Assembly: GCF_023638035.1 (NCBI RefSeq)
Contig: NZ_JAKRVX010000001.1
Location: 372,001 to 436,000 of the forward strand
Length of the DNA: 64,000 bases
Direction: 5' to 3'
From: Natronocalculus amylovorans
Lineage (GTDB): Archaea; Halobacteriota; Halobacteria; Halobacteriales; Haloferacaceae
In this document: positions 18,255-25,685 of the stretch, one piece after another
Numbering within the stretch: position 1 is the first letter of the stretch
How the letters are laid out: each line of letters starts with the position of its first letter
Made by a program: the position numbers and the translations under genes
Notes under the pieces: model-generated
What the model was told of the DNA's origin: nothing
Database searches by the model: none
Seen by the model: only the letters and a program-made list of their open reading frames with translations

Positions 18255-18473
18255 CTATTCTCGGTCTCTCGGGCGGTAGCTGGCGATCAAAGCCTTGTGA
18301 GCAAAGATAGACTCCATCCACCAAAAAGGTAGTACGACCAACAGGTCGAACGGGGTATCCACCGTTCCAGCAGCCGTTCTCAACGAATAGCCCAGCAGAT
18401 GGTGGATAGTGAGACAGACAACCGCTTTATGAATCCAATCCAATTGGTACAGCAGAGATGACAGAGACCACAA
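18255..18473 (-). CDS. possible small membrane protein
   Basis: Up to 72 residues from a TTG, or shorter from inner alternatives. The composition suggests membrane insertion: WIHKAVVCLTIHHLLGY and DLLVVLPFWWMESIFAHKA are two hydrophobic segments, and the tail is polar (SYRPRDRE). Against it, the 5' end overlaps the start of the divergent gene at 18458 and the start codon is weak. No family recognised. Confidence 0.35.
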   Translation of the reverse strand: MWSLSSLLYQLDWIHKAVVCLTIHHLLGYSLRTAAGTVDTPFDLLVVLPFWWMESIFAHKALIASYRPRDRE

Positions 18474-18805
18474 CGAGCGGGCTCACGCGACTGCGTGGAT
18501 CCGGCTATGGGGCGATTATTGCAGGTGTGTTTCTTGCAGTCCTCTCGCTCCTATTGCCATTCGTATACGCTGCTGCCGGAATACTGCTCATCGGGCTATT
18601 CGGTTGGATTACTGCTCGTCAAAAAAATGTGCCAACGACAGTTGCGATCGGTGTTATCGCGATCGGTGCGATCGGCGTTGTTGAAGCGCTCCCCGGAGTT
18701 GGTCTTGGGCTGTCTCCGCTTGTTTTGGCAGGCGTTGCCATCGCATTTGGGGTGTTTGATATTATTGCAGGCACCCTTCTCGATCGACTGCCTGGAAGGG
18801 CATGA
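18458..18805 (+). CDS. membrane protein of unknown function
   Basis: 115 residues: a polar start (MTETTTSGLTRLRGSGYG), then about four hydrophobic segments (residues 18-36, 38-51, 58-77 and 85-105) and a short basic end (DRLPGRA). It resembles small HdeD/DUF-type haloarchaeal membrane proteins in shape only. It converges with the DUF3006 gene (one base between stops). Confidence 0.7.
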   Translation: MTETTTSGLTRLRGSGYGAIIAGVFLAVLSLLLPFVYAAAGILLIGLFGWITARQKNVPTTVAIGVIAIGAIGVVEALPGVGLGLSPLVLAGVAIAFGVFDIIAGTLLDRLPGRA

Positions 18806-18806
18806 A

Positions 18807-19109
18807 CTACTGAGACTCAGTTGATTCAGCATCGTCATCTGACTCACCCAATCGTTTCGAGAGCCCATCAAGTCGGTCTTGTGCCGCTTGCTTCCGATCG
18901 ACCTCCGTCTCAGGGAGATACTCCATCGATTCGATTGCAAACCGAACCGTGATTTCAAACACCGCCCCCTCATGTTGTCCATCTGTGGGCAGTGTCTCTT
19001 TTGGCACGTCGAGTTGTTCGATCGTCGTGCCATTTCGCTCAAGAAGGATCACCGCCGTTGTATCGTCAACGATGCGGTCAACGACACCTGTGTATACATG
19101 TGTGGTCAT
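18807..19109 (-). CDS. DUF3006-family protein
   Basis: 100 residues. The family pattern is a beta-barrel-like start, YTGVVDRIVDDTTAVILLE, followed by VPKETLPTDGQHEGAVFEI; the C-terminal half is acidic and likely disordered. DUF3006 genes frequently accompany ComEC/Rec2-like metallo-beta-lactamase proteins, as here: the start overlaps the stop of the adjoining MBL lipoprotein gene by four bases, so the two are translationally coupled. Biochemical role unknown. Confidence 0.8.
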   Translation of the reverse strand: MTTHVYTGVVDRIVDDTTAVILLERNGTTIEQLDVPKETLPTDGQHEGAVFEITVRFAIESMEYLPETEVDRKQAAQDRLDGLSKRLGESDDDAESTESQ

Positions 19110-20170
19110 GGGTATGCAAGGGCTGGGGTTGAGATATCGAAGTGGTGGCCGATCGCACCAATCCGTTCGCTGTCATCATCGCGAGGTTTGAGCTCAAGAA
19201 TCTCCGCAGGGTCGGTTGTCGCATCATCAGTCGAAGTGACGTCGATCGAGGTACCATCCGTGGTGAAGACAATATCACCGTGAATACCAGTCCAGTATGT
19301 CTCAATATCCATCTCCGCAAAGAGCTCAAGTACTTCGTCATGTGGATGTCCGTACTGGCTCTCAAAACCGCTTGAAATAATTGCAAAATCCGGCTGGACA
19401 GCGTTCATAAATGGTTCACTCGAGGATGTAGAAGAGCCGTGGTGCCCTGCGTGGTAGATATCGGCTTCAATCTCGTCACCCCACTCAGAGACCATTCGAT
19501 CCTCGGCGTCGGCTTCTGTGTCACCAGTTGTGAGATATGTGATCTCTCCAACCGAAATTGCAAGTGCAATACTGTTGTAGTGTAGATCGGTTCCAGAATC
19601 ACCCGCTGGTGGGTTGTGTACTGTGGCAATTACACCATCGTCTTCGATTGGTAGTTGATCGCCTTCTTCAGTGATAAACAGTTCAACATCGTATGCTTCA
19701 ACGGCATCGAGATAGTTCTCGTATGTTTGTGAGGTGTGCGCAACGCCGGAGTCATAGACTGCACCAATACCATCCAGTTCGTCCTCAAAATGTGCAATAA
19801 CAGCGGCGTGACCACCAATGTGATCCGCATGTGGATGTGTCCCAACGAGATGGTCAATGCGATCGATGTCGTGTGACTCCATGTACGAAATTACATGCTG
19901 TCCATCCTGTCGCCAATCGCCAGTGTCAATAAGAATTGTTTCGCCAGATGGAGTCACGATGAGTGTTGCATCCCCCTGTCCGACATCAATATGATGGAAC
20001 TGCACCTCACCATCAACTGCTCCGGCAACCGACTCATCGGCTGGTGTTGGTTCAGTGGATTGATTGTCATCCTCGACACCAGATTCACCTCCCATGGATA
20101 TCTCACCGCCAAGACATCCACCAGTAACGAGTATGCCAACAACAGCGAGTATCAGTATCTTACGGTTCAT
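19106..20170 (-). CDS. secreted MBL-fold lipoprotein (ComEC/Rec2-like hydrolase domain)
   Basis: 354 residues from MNRKILILAVVG. A lipobox (VTGGCLGG, cysteine about residue 19) predicts lipid anchoring outside the cell. An acidic linker is followed by a metallo-beta-lactamase domain with IDVGQGDATLI, the metal ligands THPHADHIGG, and a later YHAGHHGSS histidine set. This is the stand-alone form of the ComEC C-terminal domain, lacking the competence channel. Such domains hydrolyse phosphodiesters, perhaps extracellular nucleic acid; the substrate here is unknown. A second DUF3006-like gene lies just upstream. Confidence 0.88.
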   Translation of the reverse strand: MNRKILILAVVGILVTGGCLGGEISMGGESGVEDDNQSTEPTPADESVAGAVDGEVQFHHIDVGQGDATLIVTPSGETILIDTGDWRQDGQHVISYMESHDIDRIDHLVGTHPHADHIGGHAAVIAHFEDELDGIGAVYDSGVAHTSQTYENYLDAVEAYDVELFITEEGDQLPIEDDGVIATVHNPPAGDSGTDLHYNSIALAISVGEITYLTTGDTEADAEDRMVSEWGDEIEADIYHAGHHGSSTSSSEPFMNAVQPDFAIISSGFESQYGHPHDEVLELFAEMDIETYWTGIHGDIVFTTDGTSIDVTSTDDATTDPAEILELKPRDDDSERIGAIGHHFDISTPALAYP

Positions 20171-20225
20171 GTGGTAGACACTCGCGAACCGTCTACTTGT
20201 ACATACTGAACTATCACAGAGTGGT

Positions 20226-20435
20226 TTAGTCAAATATGGTACGTATTTGTGGATTGATTCTAATCAGTACGAGTGAGTCGGATTTGCCAACAACAAACAC
20301 CCGATCGCCTTCCTGAACTGTTGGAAGTTCACTGCGTGGCACAGCATACTGTGCAATGGTCTCCTGCTCCAGTTCCACTAACAGAACAACGTGTGTCTCA
20401 TCAACAATTCTGTCAACTGTTGCTCGATAGCACAT
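20226..20435 (-). CDS. short DUF3006-like protein
   Basis: 69 residues from MCYRATVDRIVDETHVVLLV. The match to the protein at 18807-19109 is clear in order and wording (TVDRIVD..VVLLVE, then VPRSELPTVQEGDRVFVV). The long frame reaching 20633 adds a cysteine-rich, non-acidic extension and is not used. It sits 55 bases upstream of the MBL lipoprotein gene, so the lipoprotein has a DUF3006-type partner on both sides. Confidence 0.7.
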   Translation of the reverse strand: MCYRATVDRIVDETHVVLLVELEQETIAQYAVPRSELPTVQEGDRVFVVGKSDSLVLIRINPQIRTIFD

Positions 20436-20633
20436 ACCGACGTGCTTTGGATCGACCGAGGAATGTGGGGAAACCGTTTTGATCGCATCCTGTTGAATGG
20501 AGCACAGCGCGATCGAACAGAGCGCCAGACAGTGGCGAATCAACGACCGTCGCGAAAAGCACGTAGCAGAGAGTGGAGTCATCGGGTTCTGTGGGCCCAC
20601 AATCGAACATAAAGCTGAGGGAAGAGACGACAA
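20436..20633. other. 198-bp intergenic region upstream of the DUF3006-like gene
   Basis: No gene supported. The frames across it are cysteine-rich shadows. It presumably carries the promoter of the gene at 20226-20435, but I see no strong TATA box. Confidence 0.3.
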
Positions 20634-21143
20634 TCAGTACCGATATACTGCATCGACGATACCAGCGGTCTGTCCAATGAGAACTGCTCCGACACCACCA
20701 ATGGTGGCGGTACTACCAACAGTAGTAAACACGACATTGAGTGAGTACAGACAGAGGCCAACAACTGATAGTGCCGCTCCACCGAAGTAGATCCACTTTC
20801 CCTCACTGACAGCAGTGCCGGTGAATAGGTAGCCAACAGTTGGTAAGAGCATCCATCCGTACAGCGATAGAATCTGTAGCAGTTGTGATTCAGTGTAGAG
20901 ACCGATCGCACCGGTGGTCGTAATAACAAATCCAACAGTGATGATGAGCCACCACACACGGAGTGTACCAGTTTTCATTTCTGTTCGTCCAGTGACTGAA
21001 AACAGCCCCAACAAGATTGCCATCACAACATGACCAACAAACACAGCGTGCGTGCTTAGCGTCCCAAGAAGTCCAAAGAGTGCGAACAACCATGCAAGTG
21101 GGACCAACAATACCGGACCAAACTCACGAAAGCGTCGGAGCAT
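20634..21143 (-). CDS. multi-span membrane protein
   Basis: 169 residues with about six hydrophobic segments, starting MLRRFREFGPVLLVPLAW. Segments fall near residues 10-27, 32-50, 63-83, 90-110, 118-137 and 143-165. No catalytic or transport motif is seen. Same strand as the DUF2062 gene behind it (41 bases). Confidence 0.75.
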   Translation of the reverse strand: MLRRFREFGPVLLVPLAWLFALFGLLGTLSTHAVFVGHVVMAILLGLFSVTGRTEMKTGTLRVWWLIITVGFVITTTGAIGLYTESQLLQILSLYGWMLLPTVGYLFTGTAVSEGKWIYFGGAALSVVGLCLYSLNVVFTTVGSTATIGGVGAVLIGQTAGIVDAVYRY

Positions 21144-21184
21144 ACCGACCGTAGAAGCCGGAGAAATATCAACCTAAACGTAAA

Positions 21185-21679
21185 TTATCGCTCTTCGGTA
21201 CGCGGTTCCTCAAGAACGACCTCGATAATTTCAATGTCTCGGTCCCGATACTCAATTGTTAACCGGCGGACAACAAAGTAACCGCCAACTGCAAGCGCGA
21301 ACGCAATGATCAAATTTCCAATCAACAATCGGCGCATGATATTGATTGCGGCATCGATGAGTGTGATGTCGAACAAAATGACCGGCTCCGGTGAAAAAAG
21401 AACGGAGCCAATTCGATAGCTCGCAAGGTAGACGAGTGGTTTTACGATCGGATTGAGTACAACAACAGAGCTAAACAGGGCGACTTTATTGATCCACGAA
21501 AACGCGTACGCGAGAAGCACAAATACCCCAAGTCCGGTTCCGAGTGTTGGCAGCGCCGTGATGAAAATACCGATCGCAAAGCTGAGACCGATCTGATGCG
21601 GCGTGTGTGACTCCTGAAACGCAGCAATGAGGGCCGATCGAACACGTTCACGATAGGCACCAAGCCGCTGACGTATCAT
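21185..21679 (-). CDS. DUF2062-family membrane protein
   Basis: 164 residues from MIRQRLGAYRERVRSALIAA. The DUF2062 pattern is seen in TPHQIGLSFAIGIFITALPTLG and the following NKVALFSSVVVLNPIVKPLVY, with hydrophobic segments before an acidic C-terminal tail. Its function is unknown. The longer frame to 21811 lacks family similarity upstream of this ATG. Confidence 0.85.
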   Translation of the reverse strand: MIRQRLGAYRERVRSALIAAFQESHTPHQIGLSFAIGIFITALPTLGTGLGVFVLLAYAFSWINKVALFSSVVVLNPIVKPLVYLASYRIGSVLFSPEPVILFDITLIDAAINIMRRLLIGNLIIAFALAVGGYFVVRRLTIEYRDRDIEIIEVVLEEPRTEER

Positions 21680-21890
21680 ACAAGACCTACTGGTTGCTAC
21701 GATTGTGCCAACTAATAGTTGCTGGTCACTCGTGATGGGCAAAAACCGATTTGGAGACCGCGTATCGGCTTTTACATGGTTTGCTTGCCATTGACATGTT
21801 AATTCTTTCAATTACGATTTAATTAATTATTTTAAGTATCATAAACATTCGAATAATTTCATATCAAATCCGCGTTATTAGTAAATTGTA
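21680..21890. promoter_or_regulatory. AT-rich intergenic region between divergent genes
   Basis: From about 21796 the sequence becomes very AT-rich (attctttcaattacg, taattaattattttaagtat, ataatttcatatc). Several TATA-like elements are present, and one near 21860 is at promoter distance from the small gene at 21891. The composition contrasts with the flanking genes on the left. Confidence 0.45.
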
Positions 21891-22025
21891 ATGTCTGAAT
21901 CAACGATGAAATCGTACTTGGCGGACCACCCACGAATGATCGGCGCAGTGTTTATGATGCTGTTGCTACTGACACAAGCAGGGAATGCAGCAGCGGGACC
22001 GATCACCATTATTTCTGGACCGTAA
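21891..22025 (+). CDS. 44-residue single-span peptide (DUF7503-like)
   Basis: The frame encodes MSESTMKSYLADHPRMIGAV followed by a leucine/methionine-rich hydrophobic segment (about residues 17-34) and a short tail ending in ISGP. I recall haloarchaeal DUF7503 peptides of similar length, with a YLA-x-HPR-M start, one hydrophobic span and a GP end; not verified. The hydrophobic span could be a membrane anchor or a signal-peptide-like segment. Its 3' end overlaps the convergent CHAT gene by 17 bases. No function is established. Confidence 0.72.
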   Translation: MSESTMKSYLADHPRMIGAVFMMLLLLTQAGNAAAGPITIISGP

Positions 22026-24162
22026 GATCCTGAATAGAATTAATATCGTTGCTCCAATATAGTTGATGATTGAACAAAATAGGGATCTCGTTTGTGGATA
22101 ACAGAGAATCAATTGTTGGTGTGTCAAGCTGATATTTACAACCGGTAGTTGAGCTTAAATAGTGTTTTTTATTATTTTTAATACCTGGAGACATGAGTGT
22201 CCCCATTCCCTCAGTGTGGGTTGTATAAGATTCAAAGCTTACATCTAAACAAGACTCTGTTTCAATTATATTAAAAATGATAGGTATACCACTAACAGGC
22301 TGTGCAATGGTTAAACCGCCATCTCCAATAACAATATAGTCAGTCCCACTCACACTATCTATTCTTGCGATATCAAGCGCTGGACGAAATGGAAAACCAC
22401 TATTGAGTAGTTTTGCAATTGTGGAACCAATTTGTACTGCGCCACTATTTATGACGTCAGTGAGTGTTGCGATACCTGCAATGGCGCCCGCATCAAGTAA
22501 GGCCATTCCTTGGTCGTATGACTGGCAGGCATTAAGAAAGAATGAATCAATACCGGTCGTAGAGAGTGATCGTACATCAAATAGACCATCAGTGCATCTG
22601 AACCCATCTGTTTCAATATGTCCAATATAATGTAGAAAATCTGAATCTTCAACCAACACATCACGGAGTCCATCGCAAGTGAGGTTTTGATACAAAGAAA
22701 TTTCGAATGGGAGATCTGCACGTGATCCGTATACAGCATCAACAATGGCATGTTCCTGTACCATCTGTGGATCATTGCAGACGACGGTGATTGAGATATC
22801 GCCGTCCATCACTGCCCGATCAAGTCGGTTTTGGTACGCTGCAAGCGTTGGTTTACTCGCACCGATCGGTGTTTCCTCCCCGATCCAGGCCTGTTCAAGT
22901 GAATCTGTTGTCTCTGGTTGAACAAATGAGTTTGAAAGGTGACTTGCAGAAGAGCTCCCACTGTGCCGCGTGAACTCTCCTGCGTCTAGTGGTTTATCTC
23001 GAAGAAAGTCTGCGACGATTTCGGAATCAGTTGGCTTGCTTGACACGGGTGTTGTCGTAGTTGGTGTCCGAAGAATTGCAAGATCATTCACCAAGAATGG
23101 GAGCATCTCCATACTATCCGGAACAGGATCAATATGTGTAGTAAGTTTCCATGCAGGAACGTATGGTTCTACCACAGTATATGGTATGGAGAGATACTGT
23201 TCTAAACGGGACGCAATTGACTCATCGTAGAGCGTTTGGAAATCAAGATTGACAACGGATTCAATCGCTGATCGCTCATGCAACGTAACGGGATACAATC
23301 CTTCAGTTCGGGTGACACAGTCAAGTAAAAAGGTCTGTTTGAGGAGTTCTTCAATAGTCTGTTCAAATGCAAGGCCGTCCCCTAATTCGTACTCAAATCC
23401 CGTTTCTGTAACTATGCGTGGTGTATCTGCGGGTCTAACGGTTGCACCAAGGTAGTATACAAGCGGTGCGATAGGGTACAGATACTTGAAATCAGGAGGT
23501 ATTTCGATTGTAATTCCGGTATTGGGTGGTTGAAGACCGCTTGGAATAAGAAGCTCATCTCCACGTTTGATCGTTGGCGGGTGTCCTCTGAGCGTTGGGT
23601 ATGATCGCTCAGGGGACGTTGTTTTAAGCGCAGACCCAAAGGTAGACATTACAGCCATCAAATCATGTGGGTCGCTTGTTGTAGTGATCGTTGCTGCAGG
23701 CCGTTCATGCTTCGATCGCGCACCGATTACAACAGGTGTTGCTGATCCAAACGAAACCGTGGTTTCTGCACACGTTGAAGAAATGGTCACAGGAGCAGTG
23801 ACACGAAGGTATAGTTTGATTGGAGTGCAAAGTTCTATACTGTACGTATCCGCGGGCAACTCCTCAGAAGCGAAATGGCCGGTTTGAGCAACCATTTGGC
23901 CGGTGTCATCACGGACACAAATACTCACGACTGTTGAAAGGTTAATTGAGCGAATCTGCGTAGCAACAGCATTGTCAACGGGGAATTGGAATCTAGTAAT
24001 ATCTGCAGTCGTAAGTGATACCGTAGGAACCGCAGTAAAATGATACTGTCTTCGCTCGATGCGATCAGAGACTTGTATTGTTTCGTTACCAATAGTATCG
24101 AACCTGACGCTATCACTCCCGTCTAGTTGCTCAGCGACGACGCCAGGATCATTCTGTGACAT
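22009..24162 (-). CDS. CHAT-domain (caspase-like) protein
   Basis: 717 residues. The C-terminal third carries a CHAT-type peptidase core: HYIGH (histidine 515 the likely catalytic residue) and FFLNACQSYDQG (cysteine 546), followed by AGAIAGIATLTDV, the usual post-cysteine helix. The N-terminal about 480 residues are beta-rich, without TPR repeats or a signal peptide, and I recognise no domain. CHAT proteases act in cell-death and defence pathways in other prokaryotes; the role here is unknown. The gene is AT-richer than its neighbours (many ata/tat codons), suggesting horizontal transfer or relaxed selection. It lies next to a HalX regulator gene on the same strand. Confidence 0.82.
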   Translation of the reverse strand: MSQNDPGVVAEQLDGSDSVRFDTIGNETIQVSDRIERRQYHFTAVPTVSLTTADITRFQFPVDNAVATQIRSINLSTVVSICVRDDTGQMVAQTGHFASEELPADTYSIELCTPIKLYLRVTAPVTISSTCAETTVSFGSATPVVIGARSKHERPAATITTTSDPHDLMAVMSTFGSALKTTSPERSYPTLRGHPPTIKRGDELLIPSGLQPPNTGITIEIPPDFKYLYPIAPLVYYLGATVRPADTPRIVTETGFEYELGDGLAFEQTIEELLKQTFLLDCVTRTEGLYPVTLHERSAIESVVNLDFQTLYDESIASRLEQYLSIPYTVVEPYVPAWKLTTHIDPVPDSMEMLPFLVNDLAILRTPTTTTPVSSKPTDSEIVADFLRDKPLDAGEFTRHSGSSSASHLSNSFVQPETTDSLEQAWIGEETPIGASKPTLAAYQNRLDRAVMDGDISITVVCNDPQMVQEHAIVDAVYGSRADLPFEISLYQNLTCDGLRDVLVEDSDFLHYIGHIETDGFRCTDGLFDVRSLSTTGIDSFFLNACQSYDQGMALLDAGAIAGIATLTDVINSGAVQIGSTIAKLLNSGFPFRPALDIARIDSVSGTDYIVIGDGGLTIAQPVSGIPIIFNIIETESCLDVSFESYTTHTEGMGTLMSPGIKNNKKHYLSSTTGCKYQLDTPTIDSLLSTNEIPILFNHQLYWSNDINSIQDLTVQK

Positions 24163-24218
24163 TCAGCTATCCATGAAATTACGTACCAAGAGCAAAAAGA
24201 TACCGGCGAACCGCTCAG

Positions 24219-24800
24219 TTATCGTGTAAACTCATGTAATAGTGCCGAGATTTCTGGAGACGGATCGTCAGCATCATCGATCAACTCGCTAACGTGAGCC
24301 GAAAGTGATGCAACACGATCTTTTGCCTCCTGATATGTTGGATCATTCTCATGGGGGCGTGGACCACATTCTTGTTCAATTGCCTGTAATTTCATTGAGA
24401 GGGCAAAATACTCTCGGACGCAGGAATTGAATGTACGAAGTGCCAACAACCGATCGACAGCGATCGACACAGTCTCGCTGGTTACTGGCTTACATAAGTA
24501 TGCATCGAGAGGGCCTGAAAGAATATCTGTTGTGGGAACATCGGCACTAATCATTGCGATCGGGCACGGAGACTGTGCTCTGATCTCTGTTGCGACGTCT
24601 GTGCCGTCCACATGAGGCATCCGTTTATCTAGTAGAACCGCGGAAATGTCCGAATCAAACTTTTTGATGGCTTCTTCACCATCGCTTGCAAGCCGTACAT
24701 TCCATTTGTTGCCGAGCCAGATTCGATACAGCTCTCTGAGCCCTGGCTCATCTTCTGCAACAAGTATTGTCCCACTTGGTGGGGTGCTATCGGCTAACAT
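24219..24800 (-). CDS. response regulator with HalX domain
   Basis: 193 residues. An N-terminal receiver domain is complete: acidic pocket VAEDEPG (about 15-20), phospho-acceptor Asp58 in AVLLDKRMPHVDG, the S/T switch in ISADVP, and lysine in LCKPV. The C-terminal 70 residues form the helical HalX domain of haloarchaeal regulators (FALSMKLQAIEQE...YQEAKDRVASLSAHV). No DNA-binding domain is seen, so output is probably by protein contact. The start is 56 bases upstream of the CHAT gene on the same strand; its kinase is not in this window. Confidence 0.92.
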   Translation of the reverse strand: MLADSTPPSGTILVAEDEPGLRELYRIWLGNKWNVRLASDGEEAIKKFDSDISAVLLDKRMPHVDGTDVATEIRAQSPCPIAMISADVPTTDILSGPLDAYLCKPVTSETVSIAVDRLLALRTFNSCVREYFALSMKLQAIEQECGPRPHENDPTYQEAKDRVASLSAHVSELIDDADDPSPEISALLHEFTR

Positions 24801-24922
24801 ATAACTGCGGCCTGTCTGCTGAATATGTTATCACAAGAGGTTATGTATCTTACTCTCGTCCGACTACCGGTGACCGTCAGCACAACCTTTATCAACATAT
24901 CACGTGATTCACAAATGAAACG

Positions 24923-25642
24923 ATGCGACCAGACGGCTCGGACCGTCAATCTGCAGAGTCCCGAGCGGTAGGTCTCATCACCGAGTTAGACAACCTGAAG
25001 CGAACAGGCTCTAATCTACTTATTGTTGGTAAAAGTCGTCATACTGCACATCCAAAGGCATGTACGTCACTGCTTGGATCAGATGACGCGGGGCCACGAC
25101 ACCGTCTGTTTGTTACCATAGACCCGACAACAATAGTTGAAAACCGTCTCAAATATACCGCATCTGAACGAGTTGACAGTAGTCTGGGGGTGATCAAATA
25201 TACACAGCTAGCACGTGGCAGTGCAGTCACATCAGCACAAGAACAATCCCTTACACGCCCATCAAAACGAGAGGCCTATGCTGAAGATATTGGCGCAGTT
25301 GGTATTGAACTCTCAGAACAGATTGCTCAGATAGAAGCCGCACACGGGAGACTTGCACCCGCAGCCCTTCGCGTGTGTATTGACTCTGTCATCCCGCTCT
25401 TCGAGTCGTATGATCAAGAGATTGTGTTCCGATTCCTCAGGCTTGTTACCGATCGAATCAGAAGTGTACACGGGATGGGACATGTCCACATTCAGACTGA
25501 TCGAGATGCTCGATATGTAAAACTGATCGAGCCACTGTTTGACGCAGTTATCGAGCTTAAACAAGAAAATGGGTCTGTCTACCAGCAGTGGGACCTCAGA
25601 GAGAGTGGTCTCTCAACAGACTGGCTCGAAGTCTCCGAGTAG
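24923..25642 (+). CDS. DUF7504-like protein (RecA-superfamily-like, degenerate P-loop)
   Basis: 239 residues. The N-terminus reads LITELDNLKRTGSNLLIVGK, then SRHTAHPKACTSLLG, which resembles a KaiC/RecA-type strand-loop-helix in which the Walker A GxxGxGKT is not preserved. Later strands LRVCIDSVIPLFE and HVHIQTDRD, and the DAVIELKQENGS...WDLRESG end, fit the haloarchaeal DUF7504 pattern as I remember it. In haloarchaea this family often lies beside HalX regulators. It is divergent from the HalX gene (122-base shared upstream region). Function unknown; a regulatory role is inference. Confidence 0.75.
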   Translation: MRPDGSDRQSAESRAVGLITELDNLKRTGSNLLIVGKSRHTAHPKACTSLLGSDDAGPRHRLFVTIDPTTIVENRLKYTASERVDSSLGVIKYTQLARGSAVTSAQEQSLTRPSKREAYAEDIGAVGIELSEQIAQIEAAHGRLAPAALRVCIDSVIPLFESYDQEIVFRFLRLVTDRIRSVHGMGHVHIQTDRDARYVKLIEPLFDAVIELKQENGSVYQQWDLRESGLSTDWLEVSE

Positions 25643-25685
25643 CAACTGCATGCTATCGGCAAGAGTTAACTAACTGACCAGATAT

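Noticed and set aside
20436-20633. N-terminal extension of the DUF3006-like protein to 20633
   Set aside because: Extra sequence is cysteine-rich and not acidic, and the core starts at MCYRATVDRIVD.
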